From: Massilia sp. YIM B02769
GTDB taxonomy: Bacteria; Pseudomonadota; Gammaproteobacteria; Burkholderiales; Burkholderiaceae_D
Assembly (NCBI RefSeq): GCF_030411995.1
Contig: NZ_JASNRC010000002.1
Span: 1-64,000 of the forward strand
Direction: 5' to 3'
Length of the DNA: 64,000 nt
Shown: in pieces, positions 1 to 9,057 of the stretch
How the letters are laid out: every line of letters starts with the position of its first letter
How positions within the stretch are numbered: the first letter of the stretch is position 1
Position numbers and translations under genes: made by a program
The notes under the pieces: generated by a model
The model's input: only the letters and a program-made list of their open reading frames with translations
What the model was told of the DNA's origin: nothing
Databases searched by the model: none

Positions 1-692
1 TCCTTGAAGCGTGGGTCAGGGATAAGGTTATTGGCGTCGCCCATGACTGCCAGGCTTCGAGCAGTTACAGCGCCTACGGCAAGTTTCTCAGCCGTGATTG
101 CCCCTGCGGACAACGCTGCCGTGAGGATCGATTCGGTCGCGATCAGACGGCCGTTGACGACCACACCATTCTCGACCCAGGCGGAGCCGGTCCAGCGCTT
201 CTCCATGACGAAAGTGCCGCCACTGATCGTCACTACATCACCGATGACCTTGGTGGTCGGCACCGTGATATTTGCCAGGGCGTCGGTCCAGGCCGTGCCC
301 GAGCCGTAGTAGTGGCCGGCGCCGCGCGCGCCAGGTGTGCCGCTACCGGACGCACCGTCGCGCAGCACTGGGATGATCAGCGCGCGCTGGAACTCGTCGC
401 CGTTGCTCACCACCTTCGCTGTGACGATGGCGGTTTGGCCGTCATAGGTGACGTCGACGCTGCGGCCGACGGCGTTTGACAGCGTGCCGCCGACGGCAGT
501 GAAGGACACCGTATCGTCCAGGCCAACCAGATCCGCCGTGACGGTCACCTTGGCCAGGTCGACCTGACCTGCTGCATTCAGGTGGAATCCTGGAGCGCTG
601 GCCGTCAGGTTGATCCAGGCGTTCTTCGGATTGACGATGCGCACTGTCGCGGCCTGCAGGATGGCGTCACGGTCGTTCAGTACTGTGCTCAT
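1..692 (-). CDS. phage tail tip/fibre protein (J-like), C-terminal part beyond window
   Basis: Open frame of 230 codons running off the left edge. ATG at 692 overlaps the TGA of the upstream gene (ATGA), which fixes the start. The N-terminal 120 residues look like an immunoglobulin-like beta domain (many V/T alternations). A collagen-like Gly-rich stretch (GASGSGTPGARGAG) follows, then a region with ITAEKLAVGAVTA, a motif common in the central part of lambda J-type host-specificity proteins and tail fibres. It follows the tape measure and hub genes, as a tip protein should. It probably contacts the host receptor. The receptor-binding end is not in the window. Confidence 0.7.
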   Translation of the reverse strand, partial: MSTVLNDRDAILQAATVRIVNPKNAWINLTASAPGFHLNAAGQVDLAKVTVTADLVGLDDTVSFTAVGGTLSNAVGRSVDVTYDGQTAIVTAKVVSNGDEFQRALIIPVLRDGASGSGTPGARGAGHYYGSGTAWTDALANITVPTTKVIGDVVTISGGTFVMEKRWTGSAWVENGVVVNGRLIATESILTAALSAGAITAEKLAVGAVTARSLAVMGDANNLIPDPRFK

Positions 693-2185
693 ACGAGGAA
701 GCCCACTTTGATGCGCCCAGTGTTCCAGTCGGGCGCCAATGAAATAACGATGCCGGAGACACCGGCGGCCATGCCGAAGCGCGAGCTGAAGACGGTCACC
801 GCCTGGCCCAGCTCGAGCTGCAGCAGTTCGGGCACGCCGTCGAACTCGTAGGTCGTGCGCGGCACCTTCCACAGGTCAAGGCGGCGCTGCGCTTCGACAT
901 CGGCGTCAGCCCGGGTCAGCAGCATCGTGTCGACCTGGACCGGCTCCGCGTTCAGGCGGTAGGTGGCCAGCGTCGCGGCGTCGGTCTTGGTCGTAGTCAG
1001 CCACTCTTCGGTAAAGAGTCCCTTGTGCACCTCGGGCAGGTTGGCCAGCGTGCCGGCGTCCTGCACGGTCCAGTTCTTGGCGAAACCCAGCTTTACGGCG
1101 CCGACGGGATCGGTACGGACGGTAGGCTGCAGCGTGCTGGCACCCTGCGTCTCAAGCATGTGCTCCGGCCTGATCACGAACGGCGTGCCGGTACCGGGAA
1201 GCGCGACCTGGATCAAGCGCATCAGGCCCAGGCGCGACATCACCAGCTGCGCGCCGATACTGCCGAGCAGCATCTGGCACGCGACCAGCACGTTGAGCCG
1301 GTCGGTGGAGTACAGCCCCATCGGCTGCGGGTGCGCCACGTCAAACGCAGCGAGGTTTGCCAGGTCGAGATCCGCATCGGTGAAGCGGTCGGGGACCTTC
1401 CCATAGCCGGTTGCCAGGCGCCTGCACATCGTGGCCGCGGTGTCGCAGTAGCCCGCGGCGTTGTCGCCCTTGATGGACAACGTTACGGCGCCGGCGGGCG
1501 TGGACTCCAGCGTCACGGTACCGGCGGCCGGATTAGATGTCATCGCCACCGGGGCGCCGTTGTCGCGCGCCTCGTTGGCGATCACGCCCTCTGCCGACGC
1601 GCAGTGGTAGCCATAGGTCAGCGTCGCCGGGTTGATCGGCAGCGGCGTGATGTTCGACACCTGCCCGATCGCGAACGGCAGCAGCGAATCCTTCTGCTCG
1701 GTCTCGCCGCCCAGCTTCACCTCGGTGATCGCCGTGTTCAGGCGCTGCAGCTTGTCGCGCAGCTTCAGGGCCAGCTTGTTACGGCCGCGTGGGGCGATGT
1801 CCGCCACGATGCCGTTGAAGATCATCCGGAAGTCGGCGCGTGGCCAGCGAAGGTCGCCGATGTACGCCTTGATCTCCCGGTTCGTCCACACGTATCCGGC
1901 GCCGGCCCAGGCGTCGCGCACGCCGGCGGTGTTGTCGATCTCCAGGTCGCCGGCGGAGAGCGCACCATCGCCTTCGAGCGACAGGCGCTCGGTGAACAGT
2001 GTGCCGACGGTTGCAATCGGGAGGTATTGCGTGTTGGCCGGACTGTCGGCCGGCGACGTGGTGTAAGACCTGGTAGCCATGTAGACCGTGGTCTCGACGC
2101 CGTTCACCTGGGCTATCGCCTCAATCAGGACACAGCGATACGCGGCCGAGCTCGTCAGCCAGGCCAGGAATTGAGCATCGGTCAT
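689..2185 (-). CDS. phage tail protein, probable hub/tip component
   Basis: 498 residues. The start overlaps the tape measure stop by 4 bp and its stop overlaps the next tail gene, so translation is coupled. It is a beta-rich protein without membrane segments. Segments such as LSLEGDGALSAGDLEID and VRDAWAGAGYVW, and the C-terminal GVSGIVISLAPDWNTGRIKVGFLV-type end, resemble baseplate-hub-like proteins that follow the tape measure in siphophages. The order tape measure - this gene - fibre-like gene matches the lambda M/L/I/J region, but with fewer, larger genes. Specific function is inferred from position. No named family was recognised with certainty. Confidence 0.6.
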   Translation of the reverse strand: MTDAQFLAWLTSSAAYRCVLIEAIAQVNGVETTVYMATRSYTTSPADSPANTQYLPIATVGTLFTERLSLEGDGALSAGDLEIDNTAGVRDAWAGAGYVWTNREIKAYIGDLRWPRADFRMIFNGIVADIAPRGRNKLALKLRDKLQRLNTAITEVKLGGETEQKDSLLPFAIGQVSNITPLPINPATLTYGYHCASAEGVIANEARDNGAPVAMTSNPAAGTVTLESTPAGAVTLSIKGDNAAGYCDTAATMCRRLATGYGKVPDRFTDADLDLANLAAFDVAHPQPMGLYSTDRLNVLVACQMLLGSIGAQLVMSRLGLMRLIQVALPGTGTPFVIRPEHMLETQGASTLQPTVRTDPVGAVKLGFAKNWTVQDAGTLANLPEVHKGLFTEEWLTTTKTDAATLATYRLNAEPVQVDTMLLTRADADVEAQRRLDLWKVPRTTYEFDGVPELLQLELGQAVTVFSSRFGMAAGVSGIVISLAPDWNTGRIKVGFLV

Positions 2186-5100
2186 TGCGGGGCCACCCTG
2201 TCTTCGAACCTGCTGATTGAAGTAATCGCCGACGCTGCGATTCGCCCCATGGCTTCGGCCGAGTCGCGCGACGCCAAGGCTCCGCCGCGGATGATGTCGC
2301 CAGTCTGGCGATTCGCATCCGCGCGCAAGCCCGACACCTCCGTGCGCAGCGCCTTCACCTCGGCCACCAGTGCTTCGGTGTTGGATGTGCCGTAGGAGCT
2401 ATACGGAATCGGCGTATTAACAGGCGGCGCTACTCCAACTAGTGGCGCGATGTTCTTGGCCATTGCCGCATTCAGCTGCTGGATCGCGTCACGAACCGAC
2501 AGCACGGACTTATTCACCTCGATCAGCCCCGAGACGGAAGCCTTGAGCGATTCAAGTTGGGCCTGGCCAACGTCTACTTGGGCCTCTGCCCACGTCGCTG
2601 CCTCTTCTGTTGCCGCCTGGGCGTACTCGAAGTCTTGAGTGAAACCGATGCCGCTGGCGTACATGACGCGCGACGCCTCTAAGAATGCGGTGTATGCATC
2701 CTGGTATCGCCCCTGCGCCGCTTCATCACCTCCGCGTGCAGCGGCGAGCACCGCCTCGTATTGCGTTTTTGCTTCCGCATACTTTTGCGATGGTGAAAGG
2801 GGCGACAAGCTGCCAAGCAGCGCGCTGTCCTTCAGGTTGCGCAAGCTGCTTGCGAACGACCCCATCTTAGTGATCGTGGCCTGCAAGGCCTGGGTCTCAG
2901 CGTTATAGGCGTCAGCGAGCGCTGATCGCTGTTCGGCAAGATCGACAGTAGCCGGGTGAACAGCCGCGAAAGCGTCTGCCAATTTCATCAGCGCAGCATA
3001 CTGCTGAGCGCCTGCTACGGTGCTGACATCCAGACCATCAATTACCTGTTTGAACTGGGTTCTCGTCACAACAGCCGATAGGCCCAGCTTGCCCATCTCG
3101 ACTGCCAGTGCATCTGCCACAGGCTTCATCCGCTCAGCTTCCGTCAGGAAATTCTGCGCGTAGGATGCGGTCTGCTGTGACAGCGCATCAAGTCCGCCGA
3201 ACAACTCCACCAACCGCTCACGCGCGGCTACCGACTGAAGCCCGACTTGGTTGAACTGTTTTCCGATTGACGACAGGGCCGCATCGACGCCCGCGTAGTT
3301 CGTCGCGATGCGTTGCAGAGTTACAGCTGCGGTCTCCCCCGCTTTGCCCAAGGATGCGATTGAAGGAATCAGCCGCAAAGCCAGCTCGTCGCCCACCTCG
3401 CCGAACATTTTGGCAATCAGCTCCTGATTCTTCGCTTCGTCATCGGTAAGCTGCAGCTTGATCGCCTTGCTGTAACCGTTGATGGCGGAACTCTCAAGGC
3501 CCATGGCAGCGCCGAAACCTTTAACGGCCAGGATCATCGCTTGGATGGTCGTGTCCAGACCGGCGTCTTGACCAGCAGTCAGATCAGCATTAATCGTGTC
3601 CCATTTATCACTACGGAACACACCACCCTTAGCAAGCGTATATGCATATTTGCGGCCCGAGAATCCCGATTCATTGATCGTGCCTTCGAGGCCATGCTCT
3701 TTGATAACAGGCGCCTTTCGCCCGAACAAGGCTGCGAACGTCGCCTGGCCCGAGAAGATGTTGGCAGCCGTGTTGCTGAGGCCGATTCCGCGCAATACGT
3801 TATCGAATATTCGAATGCCTCCGCCGAGCTGAAGCGGGTCTTTAAGCGTGCCGTTGTGCGTGTCCCAGCCCTGCTTATACAGAGAGTTCGAGAGGGCCAT
3901 GCCTGCTGCGATCCAGCCGGCAATCGGAACGGCGTACGCACCAGCGCTCGCACCGGCGCCTGCGCTCGCACCAGCCGCAGCACCGTTCGTCGCACCTGCG
4001 ACGCCGCTCGACAGTTCGCCAATGACTGCGGCCGCGCCAGGCGTGCTCATACCGGTACCGAAGGCCGTCGCAGCTGTCGAGCCGAACATGCTACCGAACT
4101 GCGTGATGTATCCGCCAAGGCTTCCAGCCAAGCCAGTTGAAAATCCAGAGTAGATAGTCTTGCCGATATTAAGCAGGTTGGTGATATTGCCAAGCGCTCC
4201 ACCGCTCTGCCCGCCGAGCGCACTTGCGACACCTGCAACTCCCACCTGCCCGTTAGTCTGACCGGTGATATTGATGATCCACTTCTTGACCGTCATCTGG
4301 TACAGCAGCTCATACAGCCCATTTTTCAAGGTGTCCTTCAAGCGATCGAACGCAGATTTGCCGCTGTCGAAGATGCTGATAAAGGTGTCGTGCGCAGTAC
4401 GCTCGATCGACTCCCACATCTGCCGCTGCCCAGTCATCTCATCCATTTTTCGCATAGCGGCCACTGAACGCTTCTTCGCAGCAATAAGTTTTTCGAGGGT
4501 CTCGATTTCATCAAGCGTCAACCCAAGCGAACTACTCTGCGCCAGCTGCTCCTCGAGGCGCGCCAGCTCCAAGTTCTCGATCTCCGTTCGGGTCAGGCCA
4601 AACGTACGCTGCAGGTTTTCCTGCTGCTCGGCCTCCTCCTTGGCCACGGTGACCTGCAGATCCAGCAGGTCCATCACTTTGGAACGCGCGACCAAATAGC
4701 GCTCCTCGAATTCTGCCGCTTCTTTGCGGGCTTTGGCCTCAGCCTCGACGGCGGCCTTTACGCCAGGTTGCTTGCTGATCAGTTCAGTGACAAGCTCGAC
4801 ATATCGCTCTTCGGTAACCAGCCCTTTCTGACGCATCCCATCGAGACGCGAAAGGTCTTCCATATAAGTTGCGGTCACCCCTGACAGCTCGGCCAGGATC
4901 TTTGCCTGTGCCGCCTGCTCCTTGTTTGCAGCAGCGGCCTGCTTGGCCACCTCGGCCGCACTGGCGCCGACAGTCGTCGAGGCGCGTTTGATCCCGGCCA
5001 CGGTTTCGACCATCTTGTTGCCGCCGTCGGTCCACACGTTGACAACGTTGTCCCAGGCCCCGGTCCAGCCTTTTCCAATGTCGGTGCCGACGTCGATTAC

Positions 5101-6081
5101 CATGGCCGAGGTCGAGGCCGAGGTCCGCTTGATGGTGTCCCACGCCCCCGTGAAGTCGCCACCGGCGACTTTCTTAAGCACGTCGATCGTGCCAGTGAGA
5201 TTGGTCATGGCCATCGCTGCGAACCCACCGATCACTTTACCGATCGTCGAGAACATTTCGACCACGGGCACGCCTAAGGTGTAGATGGTCTTGAACACTG
5301 CGGCGATTGACTGGCCGACGATCTTGAGGCGATCACCCTCGGTCATCGCCGTGAGGAAGGAGCCGGCCAGGCTGCTAAGCGTAGGCAGCAACTCGGCCGC
5401 GATACCGCGCGCCACGCCCTGGCCGCCAAGGATCAGCAAATCGAGCGTGTCATTGAACTTACCCGCATTCTCAACAGCCTCTTCGTCCAACGTAAGGCCA
5501 AGCTTCTTGGCCATGTCGTCGAGCTCGCGCAATCCCTCCGACCCGCCATTGAGCATGGGGATCATGTCCTTCCCGGATTTGCCAAAGATCGACATGGCCA
5601 AGGCCGTTTTTTGCACACCGTCTTCCATGCCGGCGAAGCGGTCGGCCAGCTCGTACATCACCTGCTTGTTGCTCTTGAACGAGCCGTCCAGGTTCTTGGA
5701 ATTGATATGCAGTTTCTCCAGCCCTTCGTTACCATTGACGATGGCCAGGGAAAGCTTGGCTTGGCTGCCGGCCAAGGCGTCTGCCTCCATGCCGCCCATC
5801 TGGTACGCGAGCTCCAGACCAGCAAGATCCTTAATGGCGATGCCTGTCTGTTGCGAGAGGTCGCTGGCGGCGTCTGTTGCATCGATCGCACCCTTGATCC
5901 ATGAACCAAAGGCGACAACCCCAGCAAGCACAGCAAGTGCCCCGACGGACTTCGCGAGAGCGCCAATCTTAGCGCCCATGCCACTCATCGAGTCGCCCAC
6001 ACTTTCGATATCCCGGCGCGCTTCACGCGTTCCGTTCACATCGATAATCACTTCAGCACGCGATCCGCCTACCAATGACAT
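2182..6081 (-). CDS. phage tail tape measure protein
   Basis: 1299 residues, the longest gene of the tail module. It sets tail length and is packed inside the tail tube until DNA ejection. Seen: a hydrophobic segment near residues 40-65 (LAKSVGALAVLAGVVAFGSW), long Ala/Lys/Glu-rich coiled-coil stretches (about 365-560), a Gly/Ala-rich hydrophobic stretch (about 620-720), and helical C-terminal repeats. It lies directly downstream of the frameshifting tail chaperone genes and overlaps the hub gene by 4 bp, the canonical tape measure position. N-terminal residues 60-240 resemble the TP901-type tape measure core (AGLELAYQMGGM..., KTALAMSIFGKSG). High certainty of role. Confidence 0.93.
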   Translation of the reverse strand: MSLVGGSRAEVIIDVNGTREARRDIESVGDSMSGMGAKIGALAKSVGALAVLAGVVAFGSWIKGAIDATDAASDLSQQTGIAIKDLAGLELAYQMGGMEADALAGSQAKLSLAIVNGNEGLEKLHINSKNLDGSFKSNKQVMYELADRFAGMEDGVQKTALAMSIFGKSGKDMIPMLNGGSEGLRELDDMAKKLGLTLDEEAVENAGKFNDTLDLLILGGQGVARGIAAELLPTLSSLAGSFLTAMTEGDRLKIVGQSIAAVFKTIYTLGVPVVEMFSTIGKVIGGFAAMAMTNLTGTIDVLKKVAGGDFTGAWDTIKRTSASTSAMVIDVGTDIGKGWTGAWDNVVNVWTDGGNKMVETVAGIKRASTTVGASAAEVAKQAAAANKEQAAQAKILAELSGVTATYMEDLSRLDGMRQKGLVTEERYVELVTELISKQPGVKAAVEAEAKARKEAAEFEERYLVARSKVMDLLDLQVTVAKEEAEQQENLQRTFGLTRTEIENLELARLEEQLAQSSSLGLTLDEIETLEKLIAAKKRSVAAMRKMDEMTGQRQMWESIERTAHDTFISIFDSGKSAFDRLKDTLKNGLYELLYQMTVKKWIINITGQTNGQVGVAGVASALGGQSGGALGNITNLLNIGKTIYSGFSTGLAGSLGGYITQFGSMFGSTAATAFGTGMSTPGAAAVIGELSSGVAGATNGAAAGASAGAGASAGAYAVPIAGWIAAGMALSNSLYKQGWDTHNGTLKDPLQLGGGIRIFDNVLRGIGLSNTAANIFSGQATFAALFGRKAPVIKEHGLEGTINESGFSGRKYAYTLAKGGVFRSDKWDTINADLTAGQDAGLDTTIQAMILAVKGFGAAMGLESSAINGYSKAIKLQLTDDEAKNQELIAKMFGEVGDELALRLIPSIASLGKAGETAAVTLQRIATNYAGVDAALSSIGKQFNQVGLQSVAARERLVELFGGLDALSQQTASYAQNFLTEAERMKPVADALAVEMGKLGLSAVVTRTQFKQVIDGLDVSTVAGAQQYAALMKLADAFAAVHPATVDLAEQRSALADAYNAETQALQATITKMGSFASSLRNLKDSALLGSLSPLSPSQKYAEAKTQYEAVLAAARGGDEAAQGRYQDAYTAFLEASRVMYASGIGFTQDFEYAQAATEEAATWAEAQVDVGQAQLESLKASVSGLIEVNKSVLSVRDAIQQLNAAMAKNIAPLVGVAPPVNTPIPYSSYGTSNTEALVAEVKALRTEVSGLRADANRQTGDIIRGGALASRDSAEAMGRIAASAITSISRFEDRVAPQ

Positions 6082-6094
6082 TTGCTTTCCTGTT

Positions 6095-6801
6095 CTAAGA
6101 ATTCCGCCGCTGCGCCCACTCGTCGAGTGCCGCCCGTTCCATGGCCTGCATCAGCTTGAATATGCGATTCCTGTCTCGCGGCTGGATATCGCCACGTCGA
6201 AGACAAACGTCGACCCCTGCATAGTTCAGCCCCACGGGGCCTGCATTACCGACTGTCCACTGTGTCTGCACTTCGAGCCAGAACAGAAACGCATCTTCGT
6301 TCTCAGGCCAAAGCCAAACCTCGTCAGCCTCAAGGTCCAGAGTGCCTTCAATGTATAAGCCCAATAAAGCGAGCCCGTTCTCGACTTCGGATTTGGGTTC
6401 GTCCGGGGATAGACCCAGGAACTCTTTAAGGCACAGGTCGCCGCGCGCGTAGAAGCGCGCGGCCTCGATTAGTTTTTTGCGACGGCGCCGATATTGCTGA
6501 GGTATGCCTTGGAGCAAACGGCAGCCAGCCCGGGCTGTTCGAGAACGTCAGCGAGGTTCTCGGCGGTGAAGTCGATTGGGTTGCCCTGGTCGTCCAGGAC
6601 ACCTTCCCAGCCAGTCGAAACGCGTTGCACAAACGCCGTCACGGACTCTTCCTTGTCCTCCAGGACAGCTTGCACTTGCGCTTGACTGAGGCGAATGCAG
6701 TGCAAGGTGAAGTCGAATGGAACCGGCCGGCCATCCTCGCCCTTGATATGACCCTTGACTTGGACCGGGAGTTTTTCGCGTTTTACGAGTTTGAATGCCA
6801 T
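6095..6801 (-). CDS. tail assembly chaperone, -1 frameshift fusion product (G-T type)
   Basis: Predicted product when ribosomes slip -1 at positions 6478-6472. It contains the first 108 or so residues of the upstream chaperone joined to a downstream domain beginning KKLIEAARFYARG and ending EWAQRRNS. The downstream frame (6095 to about 6517) belongs to the family of small phage proteins of about 130-140 residues often called DUF1799. It has no convincing start of its own: the only in-frame ATG (6517) lies inside the upstream gene and would give an arginine-rich out-of-frame leader. This is the lambda G/G-T arrangement, located as expected between the tail tube gene and the tape measure gene. 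The fusion is inferred from the slippery site and the overlap. Confidence 0.75.
6469..6801 (-). CDS. tail assembly chaperone, zero-frame product (G-like)
   Basis: 110 residues from ATG at 6801 (MAFKLVKREKLPVQV). An upstream in-frame ATG at 6900 would add a low-complexity leader that overlaps the end of the tail tube gene, so 6801 is preferred. Tail assembly chaperones coat the tape measure protein during tail polymerisation and are not in the virion. The frame stops with TAA immediately after a slippery A_AAA_AAC, as in programmed frameshift genes. The gene sits between tail tube and tape measure. Confidence 0.8.
   Translation of the reverse strand: MAFKLVKREKLPVQVKGHIKGEDGRPVPFDFTLHCIRLSQAQVQAVLEDKEESVTAFVQRVSTGWEGVLDDQGNPIDFTAENLADVLEQPGLAAVCSKAYLSNIGAVAKN
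6472..6478 (-). promoter_or_regulatory. -1 ribosomal frameshift slippery heptamer
   Basis: On the minus strand the zero-frame codons are GCA AAA AAC TAA, giving an A_AAA_AAC heptamer in the right phase with the stop codon directly after it. A -1 slip reads AAA AAA CTA and enters the downstream chaperone domain. Such sites precede tape measure genes in most long-tailed phages. Confidence 0.8.
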
Positions 6802-6832
6802 GAGAGAGGTAGCTTTCTTTTTTATGGGTAGA

Positions 6833-7798
6833 TTACAGGGTGACGATCTTCCACTCGTCGTTGCCGGCGGCCGTAGGCACGTAGCGCACGTCGAAGCCAA
6901 TCAGGCGCTTGCCGTTGCGGTCGACCTTCTTCGGGTTCACCAGCTGTACGTTCGGGGCGAAGACAATTGCTTTGTTGCCCGCCGCGGTACCGATGACGAT
7001 CCCCAAGCTGCGCGTGACATTGGCCACGACGTCGGCCATCAGCGCGACCTCCTGGGTGGCATCGAGTTCGAGCTCGATGGAACCGGACGAGTCGCGGTCG
7101 GTGATGTCAACGGTCTCGCTGCTCAGCATGGCGTCGAAGTTCACCGCGTTGCCGAAGTTCAGCTCCAGGCCGGTGCTCGAGTACTGCGTACCGCCAGACA
7201 GCACGCCGGCGTTGTAGGTGCAGCCCAGGGCGATATCGATGACGTTGGCCTTGGTCATCGGTACTGGCTTTTTCCACGGGGCATAAGTGACGCCGGATGG
7301 GCTGCCGGTGACGATGCCGCCGTTCACACCCGTCCATTCGAACGCGAGCGTCGGGATCTCGCCGACCTTTGCCGACAGGGTGCAGTTGCCCATGCAGTCG
7401 AGCAGCTTATGCAGGACGCCGTCGTCGTAGTAATACTGGGTCAGCGCCTTCAGACCGATCGACACCGGGCTGTATTCGACGCGCGCTGGCGTGGTGAGGG
7501 CACCTTCACCAGCTGCGCACCCCTGGAGCAGAACGCCCCAGGCTGGCGGCGTAGCAGCGGTACCGGAGCCGGCCAGCTCGACCGAGTAGCTCAGCTTCAC
7601 GCTGGCCGGGCCGACGAGCTGCTCGCTGCCGCCGAACGAGCCGCGGATTACGTCGCGCGAAATGTTCTGGGCGTCGAGCGCGGTAATCGAAACGTCCTTG
7701 ATCAGGATCGCATTGGCCGCGCCAGTCGGGGCGGCATCGACGCCTGGGGTGGTCTGGACCTTGGCCGTGACGACCGAGTTTTTGATTTTGCGTGGCAT
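6833..7798 (-). CDS. phage major tail tube protein
   Basis: 321 residues, ATG at 7798. N-terminal MPRKIKNSVVTAKVQTTPGVD and a body alternating beta strands match tail tube proteins of siphophages related to lambda V. It lies just upstream of the frameshifting chaperone and downstream of the tail terminator-like gene, the conserved order head completion - terminator - tube - chaperone - tape measure. It polymerises into hexameric rings around the tape measure. No signal peptide or membrane segment is seen. Assignment rests on position plus overall fold-like pattern. Confidence 0.8.
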   Translation of the reverse strand: MPRKIKNSVVTAKVQTTPGVDAAPTGAANAILIKDVSITALDAQNISRDVIRGSFGGSEQLVGPASVKLSYSVELAGSGTAATPPAWGVLLQGCAAGEGALTTPARVEYSPVSIGLKALTQYYYDDGVLHKLLDCMGNCTLSAKVGEIPTLAFEWTGVNGGIVTGSPSGVTYAPWKKPVPMTKANVIDIALGCTYNAGVLSGGTQYSSTGLELNFGNAVNFDAMLSSETVDITDRDSSGSIELELDATQEVALMADVVANVTRSLGIVIGTAAGNKAIVFAPNVQLVNPKKVDRNGKRLIGFDVRYVPTAAGNDEWKIVTL

Positions 7799-7800
7799 CG

Positions 7801-7953
7801 TTACTCCTGCGGTTCGGATGGGGTTTCAGCAGCCTGCTCGGCAGGCGCCACGTCGTTTGAGATCCAGTCCCAGGTGGCGTCGTCGAAGCGCCAGGAACCG
7901 CCGCCGGGCAGCGGTGGGATCGGCCGGCTTTCCGGCTTGGTGATGTCGGTCAT
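7801..7953 (-). CDS. small phage protein of unknown function
   Basis: 50 residues from ATG at 7953 (MTDITKPESRPIPPLPGG), stop 2 bp before the tail tube start. A longer frame to 8058 exists but lies inside the upstream terminator-like gene, so the short start is preferred. Features: Pro-rich N-terminus, SWRFDDATWDWISND aromatic core, acidic tail. Tight packing on both sides indicates a real gene of the head-tail junction cluster. Function not recognised. Confidence 0.6.
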   Translation of the reverse strand: MTDITKPESRPIPPLPGGGSWRFDDATWDWISNDVAPAEQAAETPSEPQE

Positions 7954-7954
7954 G

Positions 7955-8386
7955 TCAATCCAGGGTTGAGTTGTTGGTGCGATGGTCGGCCACGTACGTG
8001 ATCCGCACCCATCCGGTTTTCTTTCCTTCGAGCGCGTTCTGGGCCTCGACCCCGACAACGGTCAGGTCGCCGATCAGGCCGCCCAGCGTCGGGTCTTGCG
8101 CCAGGCGCTCGAACACTGCGAACAGCAGCGGGTCGACCGCCAGGTCGCCGCTTTCGGTCAAGCTGCGCGCAAAGCATTCGACGCTGATGGTCGAGCTCCA
8201 GTCAGTTGGAGCACCGGCGATGGTGGCCAGCTGCGGAAGCGCGCGGTTGAACTCGACGTTGATCGCCCGGTCTACCTGGTCGGGGACCACGCTGCTGGAT
8301 GACCGATAGATCTTGTCGCACACCGCCGGCGCCGCCGACAGCTGGGCGATGACGGCGCTGACGATGGTGGCGAACGCGGTCCTCAT
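7955..8386 (-). CDS. phage tail terminator / minor tail protein (U-like)
   Basis: 143 residues. It overlaps the upstream adaptor gene by 4 bp and precedes the tail tube gene, the usual place of lambda U/Z-type tail completion proteins. The pattern RTAFATIVSAVIAQL...AVEFNRALPQL...ISVECFARS...DPLLFAVFERLAQDPTLGGL is typical of small tail terminator proteins (N-terminal helix, central beta strands). It would cap the finished tail tube and join it to the head. The specific assignment is inferred. Confidence 0.65.
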   Translation of the reverse strand: MRTAFATIVSAVIAQLSAAPAVCDKIYRSSSSVVPDQVDRAINVEFNRALPQLATIAGAPTDWSSTISVECFARSLTESGDLAVDPLLFAVFERLAQDPTLGGLIGDLTVVGVEAQNALEGKKTGWVRITYVADHRTNNSTLD

Positions 8387-8679
8387 TGCGTGCGCCCTAC
8401 GGTCAGTACGGTCATGCCGGTACCGTCCGGGCTTGCCGTGATCACGACGTACGGCACGCCGTTGATGGTGATCTCCTGCTCGACCGGATCAGCAGGAAGC
8501 TCCGAGCTGGCAACCTTCACGGTTGGGCTTACGTCCGCCGCCCCCATGCCGAGATCCACAACACTGGACGGGCAATCGAAAATGCCTGGCACGGTCGCAC
8601 CGGCGACGCCAACCTGAGCATTGGCCAGGTGGCGCAGCACGGCGACGTTCGCGGCGGCTTCGAGAGCGGCGAAGTTCAT
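8383..8679 (-). CDS. phage head-tail joining protein (FII-like)
   Basis: 98 residues. N-terminal helix (MNFAALEAAANVAVLRHLA), then a beta-rich domain with EQEITINGVPYVVI and a final DGTGMTVLTVGRT, the layout of lambda FII-like head-tail attachment proteins. It is followed by a terminator-like gene with a 4-bp overlap and preceded by the capsid decoration gene. Expected role: interface between portal/connector and tail. Confidence 0.65.
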   Translation of the reverse strand: MNFAALEAAANVAVLRHLANAQVGVAGATVPGIFDCPSSVVDLGMGAADVSPTVKVASSELPADPVEQEITINGVPYVVITASPDGTGMTVLTVGRTQ

Positions 8680-8688
8680 GGCAGCTGG

Positions 8689-9021
8689 TTAACGCACCAC
8701 GCCGTCCAGCAGCACGCGAGCGGTGCTGGCGGACGCGGTCTTGTCTGCGGTGAAGCAGCCGACCAGGGTGTTATTGGTCGCCGTGGTGGTGATGCGCTTG
8801 GCGGTGTTATCCCAATACGCTTTCGCGCCCTGGGCAGCGGTGTCGGCGCCGTTGGCCACGAGATCGAACACACCTTCGCGGGCGATCTCGACCGACGTGC
8901 CCTGCAGCGCATCGCCGGCCGCGACGCCGAACAGCGCGCCGACCAACACGCCCTGGCCGCTGAGGACCAGAGCAGGAGCGATAACGCTGACGACGTTACC
9001 GGATTGGACTTTGTTACGCAT
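8689..9021 (-). CDS. capsid decoration/stabilisation protein (DUF2190-like)
   Basis: 110 residues, ATG at 9021. Ala/Val/Gly-rich beta protein with VIAPALVLSGQGVLVGALFGVAAGDA and GVFDLVANGADTAAQGAKAYWD, the pattern of the DUF2190 family found just downstream of capsid genes in many siphophages. It probably trimerises on the capsid surface. It lies 36 bp after the capsid stop, supporting that role. Confidence 0.75.
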   Translation of the reverse strand: MRNKVQSGNVVSVIAPALVLSGQGVLVGALFGVAAGDALQGTSVEIAREGVFDLVANGADTAAQGAKAYWDNTAKRITTTATNNTLVGCFTADKTASASTARVLLDGVVR

Positions 9022-9057
9022 GTGCTTTCCTTGATGAGGTGGTTGAGGAACAGGCGC

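Noticed and set aside
6095..6517. independent gene starting at ATG 6517
   Set aside because: The start lies in the upstream chaperone in another frame, giving an Arg-rich leader; the frameshift fusion explains the frame better.
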